Shown: positions 41,510-51,849, numbered from the stretch's first letter. The stretch: DNA of 64,000 nucleotides from Gammaproteobacteria bacterium (GCA_029862165.1 JAOTXU010000011.1:42648-106647); one strand, 5' to 3'. Translations and numbers: made by a program. Notes: a model not told the origin generated them from the sequence alone.

Positions 41510-41705
41510 GTGAGCCCGCCTCCTGCGTATGTTGGAGTGGAACCTCGGCAGCGGTCGTCGTCAGCTCACTGCAGACAAACCTAGGCCCCACGAGGTCCTA
41601 TCAGGCAATTTATCGACGGCCTGCGTGCAATCTTTAGCATCCTGGATCAAGATCCAGCCGCGTATCTGCCCGGGGGGGAATGGCGCAGGTCAACCGGGTT
41701 TTCTA

Positions 41706-43097
41706 TTAAGGCCTTAGCTGCCGTTCGGCGATGCGGATGGCCAGTTCTCCGAGCGCGATCAGCGCGATTGCACCCAGCAGTACCGGCCACTGCACACCCT
41801 CTCCGGGTGTGTAGACAAACAGGACTATCGACAGGGTCAAAATCGCGAAACACGAATAGGCCAGCAGTTTGGCCACGAGCAGACCGCCGGGGATTGCAAA
41901 CGGCCGCGGATGTCCGGGATCACTAACGCGCATTTTCACAAACGCAAGCATCATGCCAAGATATGGCAACAGAAAGATCACCGCGCTAAACGCAAACAGC
42001 GACCAGAACAGATCTTCCTGCGAACCGGCCAGGTAGCCATACAGTATCAACACACCAGTGCCCACCAGCCCCATTGTCACGGCTGCGCCAACGGGTGTAC
42101 CACGTTGTGATTCCATGGCGAACAGACCTGGTAATTCTTTTTCCTGACCCGCTTCAGCTGCCGCGCGATTACAACCGAGCGTCCAGGTAACCCCGTTCGA
42201 GAAAAAACTGAAAAGCGCAAAGATGCCAAGCAGCATTGCTGCGTTTTGACCCAGGCCTGAGTCCCCCAGGAGCTGCCTCAACGTGTCCATCAGCCCCTCG
42301 ACAAGATCGATATCGCCTGAAGGCAGTGCCGCGAGCATTGCCGCAGTCGCAAGCGTGTACAAGGTGATAATAATCAGCCCGGATGTGAACACCGCCCGCG
42401 GCACATCCCGGGCCGGATGTTTCATCTCTTCGCTGCTTGCACTGATCAGTTCGAAACCCAGCATGCCGTAGATAATGGCCGGTATGTATTGCAACGCGCC
42501 GCCCCAGTCGGGTTTGAGCGTCGCAAGCGTCAGCGGATTGGCCATACCATGATTGCGTGTGTACACGATAGCGCCAGCGATCAGTGCAATGAAAACGGCC
42601 ACTTTTAGTACCGCCCCAAGGTTTGGCACCCACTTACCAACATCCAGCGTAACCACGTTGAGCCCGACGGCAACCCAGAGCAGCACGATGCTTATTGCTA
42701 TCTGTGCTGCCAGTGAAAGATCGGGCATGAACAACTGGGCAAAGATACCGGCAAACAAGATGTTAATTGCCGGTAACCACACGGCTGTATTGACCCAGTA
42801 ACCCCAGCTTGCGCGAGCACCCCAGCGACCGCCGAACGCATCCCTGACCCAGGCGTAGATGCCACCCTGCTCCGGATAGCTGCAACCCATTTCGGCACAA
42901 ATCAGTGCGAACGGGATGTAGAAGATTACGCCCAGGAACAACCACCAGAAAATACTTGATGCGCCGATTGAAGCTGCCGCGGCCAATGTCTCCAGCAACA
43001 GGATGGCTGAGACGGTAAACAGCACCAGGTCGGCTTGTCCCAGTGATTTCTTGCGTTGGACAGGCTGGTCCGGAGAACGACTGGTATTGCTGTTCAT
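41706..43097 (-). CDS. APC-family amino acid/polyamine permease
   Basis: A 463-residue inner-membrane transporter with about 12 spans. The APC signature is visible: GQADLVLFTVSAILLLETLA, then FYIPFALICAEMGCSYPEQGGIYAWVRDAFG, and YGMLGFELISASSEEMKHPARDVPRAVF in the middle. By position next to the Puu and agmatinase genes it probably imports putrescine, agmatine or a related amino acid, but the substrate is not readable from sequence. The frame runs upstream to 43166; I chose the ATG at 43097 (MNSNTSRSPDQ) because the preceding residues do not resemble the family. Confidence 0.88.
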   Translation of the reverse strand: MNSNTSRSPDQPVQRKKSLGQADLVLFTVSAILLLETLAAAASIGASSIFWWLFLGVIFYIPFALICAEMGCSYPEQGGIYAWVRDAFGGRWGARASWGYWVNTAVWLPAINILFAGIFAQLFMPDLSLAAQIAISIVLLWVAVGLNVVTLDVGKWVPNLGAVLKVAVFIALIAGAIVYTRNHGMANPLTLATLKPDWGGALQYIPAIIYGMLGFELISASSEEMKHPARDVPRAVFTSGLIIITLYTLATAAMLAALPSGDIDLVEGLMDTLRQLLGDSGLGQNAAMLLGIFALFSFFSNGVTWTLGCNRAAAEAGQEKELPGLFAMESQRGTPVGAAVTMGLVGTGVLILYGYLAGSQEDLFWSLFAFSAVIFLLPYLGMMLAFVKMRVSDPGHPRPFAIPGGLLVAKLLAYSCFAILTLSIVLFVYTPGEGVQWPVLLGAIALIALGELAIRIAERQLRP

Positions 43098-43189
43098 AAT
43101 TGCTGTCGCCCGGGTATGAGCCGCTACAATAGGGTTAATGCACGGGCCAATCAAGCGGCACAACAAGAACAGGGGGAATACACAACAGC

Positions 43190-44773
43190 ATGAAAAACAG
43201 ACCTAGCTTCGAGTCGATGAACAACCAGGAGTTACTGCAAGCCGGTTTCCGGGCACTCAACATGGGCCGGCTGCCCGATGCCACCGAATGCTGCAAGCTG
43301 GTACTGAAACGACGGCCTGACCTGGTGCAGGGCCACTTTTTGGTCGGTCTCGTCGCACTCGAAGCACACGAGAGAAAGACGGCGTTTAGCGCCTTTCGCT
43401 CGGTCACAAAACTCGATCCGGGTCATGCGGCCGCCTGGGCGCAGTTGGCAAAATTGTTGATGAGCGAAGGCCAGGTCAATCGGGCCGATCTTGCACTTGC
43501 CGAGGCGCTTGCCTGCGTGAAAGATGAAGCCGTCGTCGAAGATCTGTTGGGCACAGTGTACTCATTGATGGGTGAATATGGACTGGCCAACGACTGGTAC
43601 AGCAAGGCAATTGCGCACCACGAGAATCACCCGCCGTTTTTGCTTAATTACGCCAATAATCTCGTCTATCACGGCAAAAACAAACAGGCCGACGACGTAT
43701 ACCGTCAAATAGTTGCGATACAGCCCAACAGTCCCCAGGCGCACTGGGCAATGGCAGGCGCACGCAAGGCAACAGATCAGGATCATATCCAACAAATGAA
43801 AGCGTTGCTGTTGGGCAAACTACATCCCCGGGCACAGGCGTTTTATTACTACGCCATAGGTAAGGAACATGAAGACCTGCAGTATTGGGAAAAAGCCTTT
43901 GATGCATTCTCTTCAGGCGCCCAGGCGCGTCGCGGCACGGTGGAGTTTGATGAACAAGCCGAAATTGACGCCTTTTCGTTTCTTGAAAAAAACTACACGC
44001 CTGATCGGCTCACCGGAACCGGTAACACATCGGTGGGACCTATATTTGTGCTGGGTCAACCGCGCACAGGAACAACGTTGATTGAACGGATCCTCAACAG
44101 CCACTCGCAGGTACATTCCGCTGGCGAGCTGCAACAGTTCAGTCTTGCGATACGACGGCTCAGTAATCACACCGACCCAAAACGATTTTCCGTCGCACTA
44201 TTCGAAGCGGCATTGAAACTGGATTTTGGACAGCTTGGGACGATGTACCTGGATACGACGAAACGTATGCAAGGCAATAACCGGTATTTTGTCGACAAAC
44301 TGCCGCAAAACTATTTGATGATTCCGCTGATTCTTGCGGCACTGCCGAATGCAAAGATTGTGCATCTGACGCGCAACCCGATGGACGCTTGTTTTTCCAG
44401 TTACAAACAATTGTTTGCCGACGCCTACCTACACTCGTACGATCAGGAAGAGATGGCGCGTCATCATGCGCGCTACTGGCGTTTGATGCAGTGCTGGCGT
44501 GAACGCTACGCCGGCCAATTTTTTGATATTTCGTACGAGAAGACCGTGCAAGCGTTGGAGCCGAATGTCCGACGCATGCTGGAATACCTGGAACTGCCCT
44601 GGGAAGACGCTTGCCTTGATTTTCACCGGCATGACAGCGCCGTCTCGACCGCCAGTGCTGCTCAGGTACGTGAACCGGCGCATACCCGTTCAGTGGGCCG
44701 CTGGAAGAAGTACCAAACCCACCTCCAGCCTATGTACGAAACACTGTGCAAATTTGGCGTTCCACTGGATTGA
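43190..44773 (+). CDS. Tetratricopeptide-repeat sulfotransferase
   Basis: A 527-residue protein. Residues about 10-240 contain TPR repeats (ALNMGRLPDATECCKLVLKR; GQVNRADLALAEALACV; YGLANDWYSKAIAHHENHPP). Residues about 285-520 are a PAPS-dependent sulfotransferase domain: FVLGQPRTGTTLIERILNSH is the 5'-phosphosulfate loop, VHLTRNPMDACFSSYKQLF the 3'-phosphate site. The acceptor is unknown. No signal peptide is seen, so it works in the cytoplasm. The TonB-dependent receptor gene follows 80 bases downstream. Confidence 0.9.
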   Translation: MKNRPSFESMNNQELLQAGFRALNMGRLPDATECCKLVLKRRPDLVQGHFLVGLVALEAHERKTAFSAFRSVTKLDPGHAAAWAQLAKLLMSEGQVNRADLALAEALACVKDEAVVEDLLGTVYSLMGEYGLANDWYSKAIAHHENHPPFLLNYANNLVYHGKNKQADDVYRQIVAIQPNSPQAHWAMAGARKATDQDHIQQMKALLLGKLHPRAQAFYYYAIGKEHEDLQYWEKAFDAFSSGAQARRGTVEFDEQAEIDAFSFLEKNYTPDRLTGTGNTSVGPIFVLGQPRTGTTLIERILNSHSQVHSAGELQQFSLAIRRLSNHTDPKRFSVALFEAALKLDFGQLGTMYLDTTKRMQGNNRYFVDKLPQNYLMIPLILAALPNAKIVHLTRNPMDACFSSYKQLFADAYLHSYDQEEMARHHARYWRLMQCWRERYAGQFFDISYEKTVQALEPNVRRMLEYLELPWEDACLDFHRHDSAVSTASAAQVREPAHTRSVGRWKKYQTHLQPMYETLCKFGVPLD

Positions 44774-44780
44774 AAAGCCA

Positions 44781-44820
44781 ATGACAATCTTGACTTTTAT
44801 TGACAAACAAATGACTATCC
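44781..44820 (+). promoter_or_regulatory. Phased TGAC repeats and putative promoter of the TonB receptor
   Basis: TGAC occurs at 44782, 44791, 44801 and 44812, spaced 9, 10 and 11 bases, each followed by an A/T-rich hexamer. TTGACT (44790-44795) and GACTAT (44813-44818) are 17 bases apart and could be -35 and -10 elements. On the minus strand the units read GTCA plus A/T-rich bases, reminiscent of Pho-box repeats. The regulator is not identified. Confidence 0.4.
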
Positions 44821-44853
44821 TGTTCGTCAACATTTCAGACTGTGGGGTGTCCT

Positions 44854-47223
44854 GTGAAGTTGAAAACAAACCGCGTGCCACTGCAGCTTATGCCCGTCGC
44901 ACGTCGTTCCCGTCTCGCTGAAGCCGTCACTGTCGCACTCGCTGGCACTGCCGTAGCGTCGACCGCAAGTTTTGCCCAGGAAGTCGAAGAAGTACTCGTC
45001 ACTGCGACTAAACGTAGCGAATCCGTGCAGGACGTGCCGCTGGCGATCACAGCGCTATCTGGCGATTTCACACGTGAAGTCAATCTCAATGACGTCAAAG
45101 ACCTGGTGTCCTTTACGCCCGGTGTCACCGGCAACAGCCAGGACAGCTTTATCGACGCGATCAGTGTGCGTGGCATTCGCACACAGGACTTTGGCGTGGG
45201 TGGTGACCCATCCGCGGCGTTTTTTAAGAATGATCTCTACGAGGGACGCAATGGCTCGGCTGTTACCAGCCTCTATGACATGGATCGCTCCGAGATTCTG
45301 CGTGGGCCGCAAGGCTTCCTGTTCGGTCGTAATTCGATCGGTGGCGCTTTCAGCGTCCACACCAAACGCGCCGAGATCGATGACGGGCCGTCCGGTTACG
45401 TTGAGCTGGATGCCGGCGAAGGCGGTCTGCTGGTGGGTGAAGGCGCCATCAACGTACCGGTCAACGACAATTTTGCAATGCGTTTTGCCGGTTACAGTTC
45501 TATGGAAGACGGGTTTGCCCGCAATGTTTTCAATGGCCGGGAGGTAATCGAACACGAAAAAGGCGCTTTACGCTGGTCGACAACTTATAAAAAAGATGCG
45601 CTCGCCGTTTATACGACCGTCGAGTTTGAGTCGCGAGAGCAGTCGGGTTCCATGTATCGGGCCATTGAACAAGGCGATATCTGGGATACCTTCGAAGCCG
45701 CCGTCGGTAATGTCGATCTGGGCGGCAGCCTGGAAGACATCGACAGCGACCAATCCGGTGGTGATGATGATGACGCGGATATCCTGACGCTGGGTCTGCG
45801 CTTTGACTACGATTTCGACGGCATGACACTGACGTCTAATACCGGCTACAAGGATCACGACTACTTCTACAGTGAAGACTACGACGGCACTCCGCTGACA
45901 ATCAGTAATTACAGGCAAGATCAGGAAGGCGATTATTTTCAACAAGAACTTCGACTGACCTCAGACACCGATGGGCCGTTTTCCTGGTATGCCGGTGTGT
46001 CCTACTACAAGGAAAGTATCGACGCATTATTCACGTTCTCCGGCGCTGAAGACGTCTTTTGCCAGTACTACGGCTACTATTACAACTACGGCATGACGTT
46101 TACCGGTTGTGCTGATCTGTACGCATATTACGGCTCACCGTTTACTGCCAGTGCTGACGGCTTGTTAACCGAACCAGGCCGGATAGTTGGTGACTACTCC
46201 GGTTGGGGTGCTTACGTCGATTTGACGTTCGCTGCCAGCGACGTACTGGACTTTAGTCTGGGTGTGCGCTACAGCGACGACGAAAAAGACTTCGCGATCA
46301 ACGTGCCGGTTCCTGATAGCGAACTCGGCCCGTATTGGGCTTATACCTTTGCAACCGATGGCGCGGTCAGCCAAACACGCAGTTGGGACGACACGCAGTT
46401 GCGTTTCGTGGCGCGTTACCGTCCAAATGAGTCGGCATTGTTATTTGGCAGCTATACCGAGGGCTTCAAATCCGGTGGCTTTGGTAGTTTTGCGCTCCTT
46501 GACTCCGACGGTGCGGGCGTTGGCGGTGGTGTCGATGATGCAAGCCAGGCAGGCGGCTTCCGACCCAATGCCTTCAATCCTGAAACCGTCGACTCCTGGG
46601 AATTCGGTTACAAGGACACTGTGTTCAATGGCCGGGCCGATATCGCACTAACAGCGTTTTTTTACGATTACGAGGACTTGCAGGTCGTGGTTTTCGACGG
46701 TGGCGCGTCCGCGGTTGAAAATGTGGGCCAGGTCGATGGGAAGGGCTTCGAAGGCTCTATCACAGCCAAGCTGAGCGAAAATTTTGATGTCTATGCGGCA
46801 GCATCCTGGCTCGATACAGAAGCCACCAGTCTGCAAAGCATTTGCGGTTTGGAAGATCCGAACGGTTGTGAAGGCAGTAGCCTGTTTTGGGCTCCCGATT
46901 TTTCGGGTGCATTTGTGCTTAACGGCCATTGGCCTGCAGCTGCGGGTGAATGGACCGGTAGCGTCGAAGCATTCTGGGAGTCTGAACGTGGCGGCGGTTT
47001 CGAAAATCTGGCATCAACCGAGATTGATTCGTACACCGAAGTGGCCGCGCGCTTTGGCTATGAGTCCAATAATAACTGGGCGGTACGTCTCTATGTGGAG
47101 AATCTCACGGATGAATTCACCTGGGACGGTTTAAACAATAACGGTGGTGTGTTGCCGTCACATTTCTTTGGACCCAAACGACCGCGAACGATTGGTCTCT
47201 CTTACACCTATCGGTGGGAATAA
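44854..47223 (+). CDS. TonB-dependent outer-membrane receptor
   Basis: A 789-residue outer-membrane barrel for active uptake of a ligand driven by TonB-ExbBD. After the signal region (RLAEAVTVALAGTAVASTASFAQ) comes the TonB box (EEVLVTATKRSESVQDVPLA) and the plug domain (about 45-165, ending ILRGPQGFLFGRNSIGGAFS). The 22-strand barrel follows, ending RTIGLSYTYRWE. Tyr-rich loops (about residues 395-430) may form the ligand site. I prefer the GTG at 44854, with GGGGTG just upstream; another GTG lies at 44842. No STN domain is present, so it does not signal through FecR. The substrate is unknown; it lies between a sulfotransferase and agmatinase. Confidence 0.93.
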   Translation: MKLKTNRVPLQLMPVARRSRLAEAVTVALAGTAVASTASFAQEVEEVLVTATKRSESVQDVPLAITALSGDFTREVNLNDVKDLVSFTPGVTGNSQDSFIDAISVRGIRTQDFGVGGDPSAAFFKNDLYEGRNGSAVTSLYDMDRSEILRGPQGFLFGRNSIGGAFSVHTKRAEIDDGPSGYVELDAGEGGLLVGEGAINVPVNDNFAMRFAGYSSMEDGFARNVFNGREVIEHEKGALRWSTTYKKDALAVYTTVEFESREQSGSMYRAIEQGDIWDTFEAAVGNVDLGGSLEDIDSDQSGGDDDDADILTLGLRFDYDFDGMTLTSNTGYKDHDYFYSEDYDGTPLTISNYRQDQEGDYFQQELRLTSDTDGPFSWYAGVSYYKESIDALFTFSGAEDVFCQYYGYYYNYGMTFTGCADLYAYYGSPFTASADGLLTEPGRIVGDYSGWGAYVDLTFAASDVLDFSLGVRYSDDEKDFAINVPVPDSELGPYWAYTFATDGAVSQTRSWDDTQLRFVARYRPNESALLFGSYTEGFKSGGFGSFALLDSDGAGVGGGVDDASQAGGFRPNAFNPETVDSWEFGYKDTVFNGRADIALTAFFYDYEDLQVVVFDGGASAVENVGQVDGKGFEGSITAKLSENFDVYAAASWLDTEATSLQSICGLEDPNGCEGSSLFWAPDFSGAFVLNGHWPAAAGEWTGSVEAFWESERGGGFENLASTEIDSYTEVAARFGYESNNNWAVRLYVENLTDEFTWDGLNNNGGVLPSHFFGPKRPRTIGLSYTYRWE

Positions 47224-47266
47224 AACGCGAACCTGGGTATTGCCCAAAGGCGTGAAGCGGTGAGCA

Positions 47267-48199
47267 ATGTCTGACTCAGAACTGCTGGGTGCCGATTCGA
47301 GCACCTATGCAAACGTCTTCAGCTATCTTGGCCTGCCTTTGAGCCGACGTATCGACGACACCGTCGATGCGGTGGTTATGGGCGTGCCATACGATCTGGC
47401 GACATCCGCACGAGCCGGTGCACGCAGCGGGCCCAGCGCCATACGTCAGGCCTCGGTACAACTGCGGTGGGAGGAAAAGCGCTGGCCCTGGCGATTCTCC
47501 CTGCGTGATGCAACAAATATTGTCGACTACGGCGACTTGAGTTTCGGTGCCGGTGACAGTGCCGGCATGGTCAAATCGGTAGTTGAGCACGCAGATCGTA
47601 TATTCTCGGCCGGCAAGTTCTTGCTCACTTTTGGCGGCGATCATTTTATCTCTCTACCGTTGCTGAGGGCCGCTGCACGGCAACATAAAAGAATCGCGCT
47701 GGTGCATTTTGACGCGCATACCGACACAGAAAAATCAGACCTCGAGTTCTATCACGGCTCTATGTTTGACGTGGCCATGCGTGAAAAACTCTTCGACCCG
47801 GCACACGCCATTCAGGTCGGTATACGCACCGAATATGATTACGATTCCCATGTACTAAGCGTGCTTGACGCGGCATGGGCAAACGAGCACAGCACGGAGG
47901 AGACGATCGCCAAGATCGTGGCGCGCAGCGGCGGTTTGCCGGTTTATCTCAGTATTGACATCGACTGCCTCGATCCCGCCTTTGCGCCGGGTACCGGCAC
48001 TCCAGTGGCAGGCGGTTTGAGCTCCGACCGGTTGCTGCGGATAGTCCGGGGTCTGTCGTCGCTGAATATCATTGCCGCGGACATCATGGAAGTCGCTCCG
48101 GCCTACGACTCATCCGAGATCACCGCACTGGCCGCGGCAACGCTAGGCCTCGAGTTACTTTATTTAAATGCCGCGGCAAATCGCCGGTTAAAAGAGTAA
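47267..48199 (+). CDS. speB: Agmatinase
   Basis: A 310-residue ureohydrolase that converts agmatine to putrescine and urea with a binuclear manganese centre. Metal ligands are visible in FGGDHFISLP, LVHFDAHTDTEKS and SIDIDCLDPAFAPGTGTP. The N-terminal MGVPYDLATSARAGARSGPSAIR segment matches bacterial agmatinases rather than arginases, although another ureohydrolase activity is possible. Putrescine formed here would enter the gamma-glutamyl pathway encoded at 24-36 kb. It begins 43 bases after the TonB receptor on the same strand. Confidence 0.92.
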   Translation: MSDSELLGADSSTYANVFSYLGLPLSRRIDDTVDAVVMGVPYDLATSARAGARSGPSAIRQASVQLRWEEKRWPWRFSLRDATNIVDYGDLSFGAGDSAGMVKSVVEHADRIFSAGKFLLTFGGDHFISLPLLRAAARQHKRIALVHFDAHTDTEKSDLEFYHGSMFDVAMREKLFDPAHAIQVGIRTEYDYDSHVLSVLDAAWANEHSTEETIAKIVARSGGLPVYLSIDIDCLDPAFAPGTGTPVAGGLSSDRLLRIVRGLSSLNIIAADIMEVAPAYDSSEITALAAATLGLELLYLNAAANRRLKE

Positions 48200-48241
48200 A
48201 CTTAGCCACCACACGCAACCCCGACTCCTGAAGGAATCCCG

Positions 48242-49135
48242 ATGAATAAGTTCCTGCTGCCTCTCGTATTGGCACTTTTGGTATCCGCATGCGCAAAGCC
48301 GACGAGCACCGATTCTGATGTCAGTCACGATGTCCGCGCGACGGCGAAAACAGTCAAGCACAGTCTGGCCACGGTGCTTGCAGCACAGCCGGAGGATGTG
48401 CGGGCCCGATATGTGTATCGAAATCCGCAAGATACGTTGGAATTCTTTGGCCTCGATCCTGGCACCACCGTTATCGAAGCCCTGCCGGGGACCGGGTGGT
48501 ATACAAAGATATTGCTTGATTATATTGGTGCCGACGGACATTTGATCGGTGCCGACTATGCGATGGCTATGTGGCCACTATTTGGGTTTTTCCCGGACGA
48601 GTTCATCGAAGCCAAGAAAACCTGGACAACTGATTGGACCGCAGAAGCCGAAGAATGGCGTGGCGACGACGATGCCCCGGTATCCGCGTTTGTATTTGGC
48701 TCTATGCCGGCCAAGTATGAGGGGAAGGCCGACGCGGTTTTGTTTATTCGTGCATTACACAACCTAAACCGTTTCGAATCGAAGGGTGGTTTTCTAAGTG
48801 CGGCATTAAGCGATGCTCACAAGGCGCTTAAACCAGGCGGCATCGTGGGTGTAGTGCAACACAGGTCGCCTGACAGCTTTCCGGATGAATGGGCGGATGG
48901 TTCCCGCGGCTATCTAAAAAAGGACGCGCTTATTGCTCGTATTGAAGCCGCTGGTTTCGAGTTTCTGGGTTCATCTGAGATCAACGTCAATCCTAAAGAT
49001 CAACCTACCGAGGAAGACATCGTCTGGCGCCTGCCACCGACGTATTTCACGAGTCGCGAAAACCCGGAATTACATGCCAAAATGGAAGCGATTGGTGAAT
49101 CGAACCGAATGACGCTCAAATTCAGAAAACCCTAG
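48242..49135 (+). CDS. Exported lipoprotein with a methyltransferase-like fold
   Basis: A 297-residue protein with a lipoprotein signal (LPLVLALLVSACAKP, lipobox VSAC) followed by a class I methyltransferase-like domain of the COG4798 type: TTVIEALPGTGWYTKILLDY at the SAM-loop position, IGADYAMAM, and ALKPGGIVGVVQHRSP as the fifth-strand region. An enzyme of this fold outside the cytoplasm would need a SAM supply that is not known there, so it may bind another ligand. It follows agmatinase by 42 bases in the same direction. Confidence 0.85.
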   Translation: MNKFLLPLVLALLVSACAKPTSTDSDVSHDVRATAKTVKHSLATVLAAQPEDVRARYVYRNPQDTLEFFGLDPGTTVIEALPGTGWYTKILLDYIGADGHLIGADYAMAMWPLFGFFPDEFIEAKKTWTTDWTAEAEEWRGDDDAPVSAFVFGSMPAKYEGKADAVLFIRALHNLNRFESKGGFLSAALSDAHKALKPGGIVGVVQHRSPDSFPDEWADGSRGYLKKDALIARIEAAGFEFLGSSEINVNPKDQPTEEDIVWRLPPTYFTSRENPELHAKMEAIGESNRMTLKFRKP

Positions 49136-49140
49136 ATTTA

Positions 49141-49926
49141 TCACCAGGCATTTCTTAGTTCGCGCAATTTGAGAAAAATCTCTCTGGGTTCTGGCGCTTC
49201 GCCCAATTCAGGAAAATCTGCGCGGACGCGCGCAATGACTTGTGGGTTTTGCAGGCGAAAAAAGACGTTGATCTGTTTTTCAAGACCCAGCGTCGTCACC
49301 AGTGCGCTTTCCGGATCCTGGTTCTGGGACTCCCGGGCTAGCGTGGCAGCGGCCGTGTTGTCCGGCTCGCGGTCAAACGTAAAGGCAAGATTGTTAGCCA
49401 GATAATCATGTCCGGGATAGACCTGCGTTTCGTCGGGGAGCTTGGCCAGCTGGTCGGCAAAAGTGCTGTACAGCTGATCTGGGTGGCCACCATTGTGACA
49501 GTTGCCCGCGCCAGCGTTAAAGAGGGTATCGCCGCAAAACAATGCCGGGTTTTCGGTATGCGATAGCAGACAAACATGGCTCATGGTATGCCCCGGCGTA
49601 TCCAAAACCTCCAATTCCACTGTGTGACCAACCTTGAGAGTTTGTCCGGCCTGCAGTCCTCGATCTACACCTGCAATGCGTGCTTTGTGGTGCGCCAACA
49701 GTTTTGCACCGGTAGCTGAAATCATGGCGCGATTGCCGCCAGTATGATCCCCGTGTTCATGGGTATTTAGAATCTGCGTGATACGCCAGCCACGTTCGCG
49801 CGCCAAGGACAAACACTTTTGGTGATCCAGGGGGTCGATGGCCAACGCCTCACCTGTTTCCGGGCATGCGATCAGGTAATTGAAGTTGCGGTACGCATTG
49901 CCTGTCCAGATTTGTTCGACTATCAC
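49141..49926 (-). CDS. Hydroxyacylglutathione hydrolase family protein (GloB-like)
   Basis: A 261-residue metallo-beta-lactamase fold hydrolase. The metal motif THEHGDHTGGN, TPGHTMSH and LFCGDTLFNAGAGNC are visible, as is the glyoxalase II-type VYPGHDYLANNLAF segment. It probably hydrolyses S-lactoylglutathione to lactate, the second glyoxalase step, though related thioesterases look alike. It lies 12 bases behind bipA on the same strand and its end nearly meets the converging methyltransferase-like gene. Confidence 0.9.
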   Translation of the reverse strand: MIVEQIWTGNAYRNFNYLIACPETGEALAIDPLDHQKCLSLARERGWRITQILNTHEHGDHTGGNRAMISATGAKLLAHHKARIAGVDRGLQAGQTLKVGHTVELEVLDTPGHTMSHVCLLSHTENPALFCGDTLFNAGAGNCHNGGHPDQLYSTFADQLAKLPDETQVYPGHDYLANNLAFTFDREPDNTAAATLARESQNQDPESALVTTLGLEKQINVFFRLQNPQVIARVRADFPELGEAPEPREIFLKLRELRNAW

Positions 49927-49938
49927 AGTAACACCTGA

Positions 49939-51759
49939 CTAGTTCGCTTTTGCTCTTGAGGCCCGTTTACGCTCATGCTCCAGCAGATGACGCTTACGCA
50001 ACCGCGTGCTACCAGGCGTCACCTCCAGTAATTCGTCATCATCCACAAATTCCATCGCCTGCTCCAGGGTCAAACGTACGGCGGGTGAAAGCTGAATGTT
50101 TTCATCCCGGCCTGCCGCGCGGATGTTTGTAAGCTGCTTGGCCTTGGTCGGATTGACCGTCAAATCGTTTTCCCGGCTGTGAATACCGACGATTTGCCCC
50201 TCGTATACCTCGTCTCCGGGCGACACGAATAGACGCCCTCTTTCCTGCAGATTGACCAGGGAGTAGGCGAGCGCCTTGCCACGCGCATTTGAAATCAAAA
50301 CGCCCGACAGGCGCCTGGCAATGTCACGCCCGTGCACCGGCCCGTAATGATCGAATACGTGATGCAACAGACCGGTACCCGAGGTCTGGGTCCGAAATTC
50401 CGTCTGGAAACCGATCAAGCCACGCGCCGGGATAAGATAGTCCAGTCGCACTCTGCCTTGTCCGTCCGGCACCAGGTTTTCCAACTCTCCCCCGCGTTCC
50501 CCCAACGCCTCCATGACGCTGCCCTGGTGCTCCTCCTCAACATCTACCGTGAGTACTTCATAGGGCTCCTCGCGAACCCCGTTATTGTCCCGGACCACCA
50601 CCCGGGGTCGGGACACGGCCATCTCATAACCTTCACGTCGCATGGTTTCTATCAGGATCGCAAGATGAAGTTCACCACGACCGGAGATTTTGAATTTTTC
50701 AGCGTCTTCAGTGTCCTCCACTCGCAAAGCCACATTGTGCATCGCCTCGCGCATAAGACGCTCGCGTATTTGCCGACTCGTCACGAAACGCCCTTCACGC
50801 GCCGCAAATGGCGAAGTGTTGGTCTCGAAAGTCATGCTGATTGTGGGTTCGTCCACAGTTAATGGCGGCAGTGCCTGCACATGTTCCGGATCGCAAACCG
50901 TATCCGAGATCTGCGGATGATCAATACCGGCGATTGCAACGATATCGCCGGCTCCGGCCTCCTGTACCTCCACCCGCTCGAGCCCGGAAAAACCCAGAAT
51001 CTGGGTGATCCTTTCACTACGTACCTGCCCGGGCAGATCGATGACGCAAACGGCATCGTTTCGTCTGACCGTTCCACGTGCAATGCGCCCAATACCGATC
51101 GCACCGATGTACTTTGAATAGTCCAGCACGCTGATCTGTAATTGAAACGGGCCATCGGGATCGACCGGTGGTGGCGGGCATTCATCCGTTATGGTCTGGA
51201 ACAAAACGTCCATGTCGTCGGACATGGTTGCGGGATCCAGTCCCGATATGCCTTGTATTGCTGAGGTGTAGACAACAGGAAAATCCAACTGTTCGTCTGT
51301 TGCCCCCAGTCGGTCAAACAATTCGAACGTCTGGTCCAGAACCCAATCTGGACGTGCTCCTTCGCGATCGATTTTGTTGATCACTACAATGGGTCTGAAT
51401 CCGTGCAAGAATGCCTTTTGTGTCACAAAGCGGGTTTGTGGCATCGGACCTTCAACCGCATCGACCAGCAGCAACACAGTGTCGACCATGGAAAGCACGC
51501 GCTCAACTTCGCCCCCGAAATCAGCATGACCCGGTGTATCGACGATGTTGATCCGATATTCGCCCCATTTCAGCGCCGTATTTTTTGACAAGATAGTGAT
51601 GCCGCGTTCACGTTCCAGATCGCTGGAATCCATTACGCGCTCCTGCACGGCGCCGCGTGTGGCGAGTGTGCCGGACTGACGCAACAGTTGATCGACCAGG
51701 GTCGTTTTGCCGTGATCGACGTGCGCAATGATGGCAATGTTTCTGAGTTGACTGATCAT
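49939..51759 (-). CDS. typA: Ribosome-binding GTPase BipA/TypA
   Basis: A 606-residue translational GTPase needed for ribosome assembly and growth at low temperature or under stress. G-domain motifs are [10 protein letters not shown] (G1), ERGITI (G2), [12 protein letters not shown] (G3) and VINKIDR (G4). EF-G-like domains follow, and the BipA-specific C-terminal domain includes [25 protein letters not shown] and [18 protein letters not shown]. The start at 51759 ([17 protein letters not shown]) matches the family; an ATG 12 bases earlier is also open. It is transcribed with the GloB-like gene. Confidence 0.96.
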   Translation of the reverse strand: MISQLRNIAIIAHVDHGKTTLVDQLLRQSGTLATRGAVQERVMDSSDLERERGITILSKNTALKWGEYRINIVDTPGHADFGGEVERVLSMVDTVLLLVDAVEGPMPQTRFVTQKAFLHGFRPIVVINKIDREGARPDWVLDQTFELFDRLGATDEQLDFPVVYTSAIQGISGLDPATMSDDMDVLFQTITDECPPPPVDPDGPFQLQISVLDYSKYIGAIGIGRIARGTVRRNDAVCVIDLPGQVRSERITQILGFSGLERVEVQEAGAGDIVAIAGIDHPQISDTVCDPEHVQALPPLTVDEPTISMTFETNTSPFAAREGRFVTSRQIRERLMREAMHNVALRVEDTEDAEKFKISGRGELHLAILIETMRREGYEMAVSRPRVVVRDNNGVREEPYEVLTVDVEEEHQGSVMEALGERGGELENLVPDGQGRVRLDYLIPARGLIGFQTEFRTQTSGTGLLHHVFDHYGPVHGRDIARRLSGVLISNARGKALAYSLVNLQERGRLFVSPGDEVYEGQIVGIHSRENDLTVNPTKAKQLTNIRAAGRDENIQLSPAVRLTLEQAMEFVDDDELLEVTPGSTRLRKRHLLEHERKRASRAKAN

Positions 51760-51849
51760 GGGAGCGTGCATTCTACAGATACCCCAACCGAGCGCTACGA
51801 TAAAAGAGTAAAACCCTATTTTTCAGATAGATAGGTTTGTTTTATGAGG

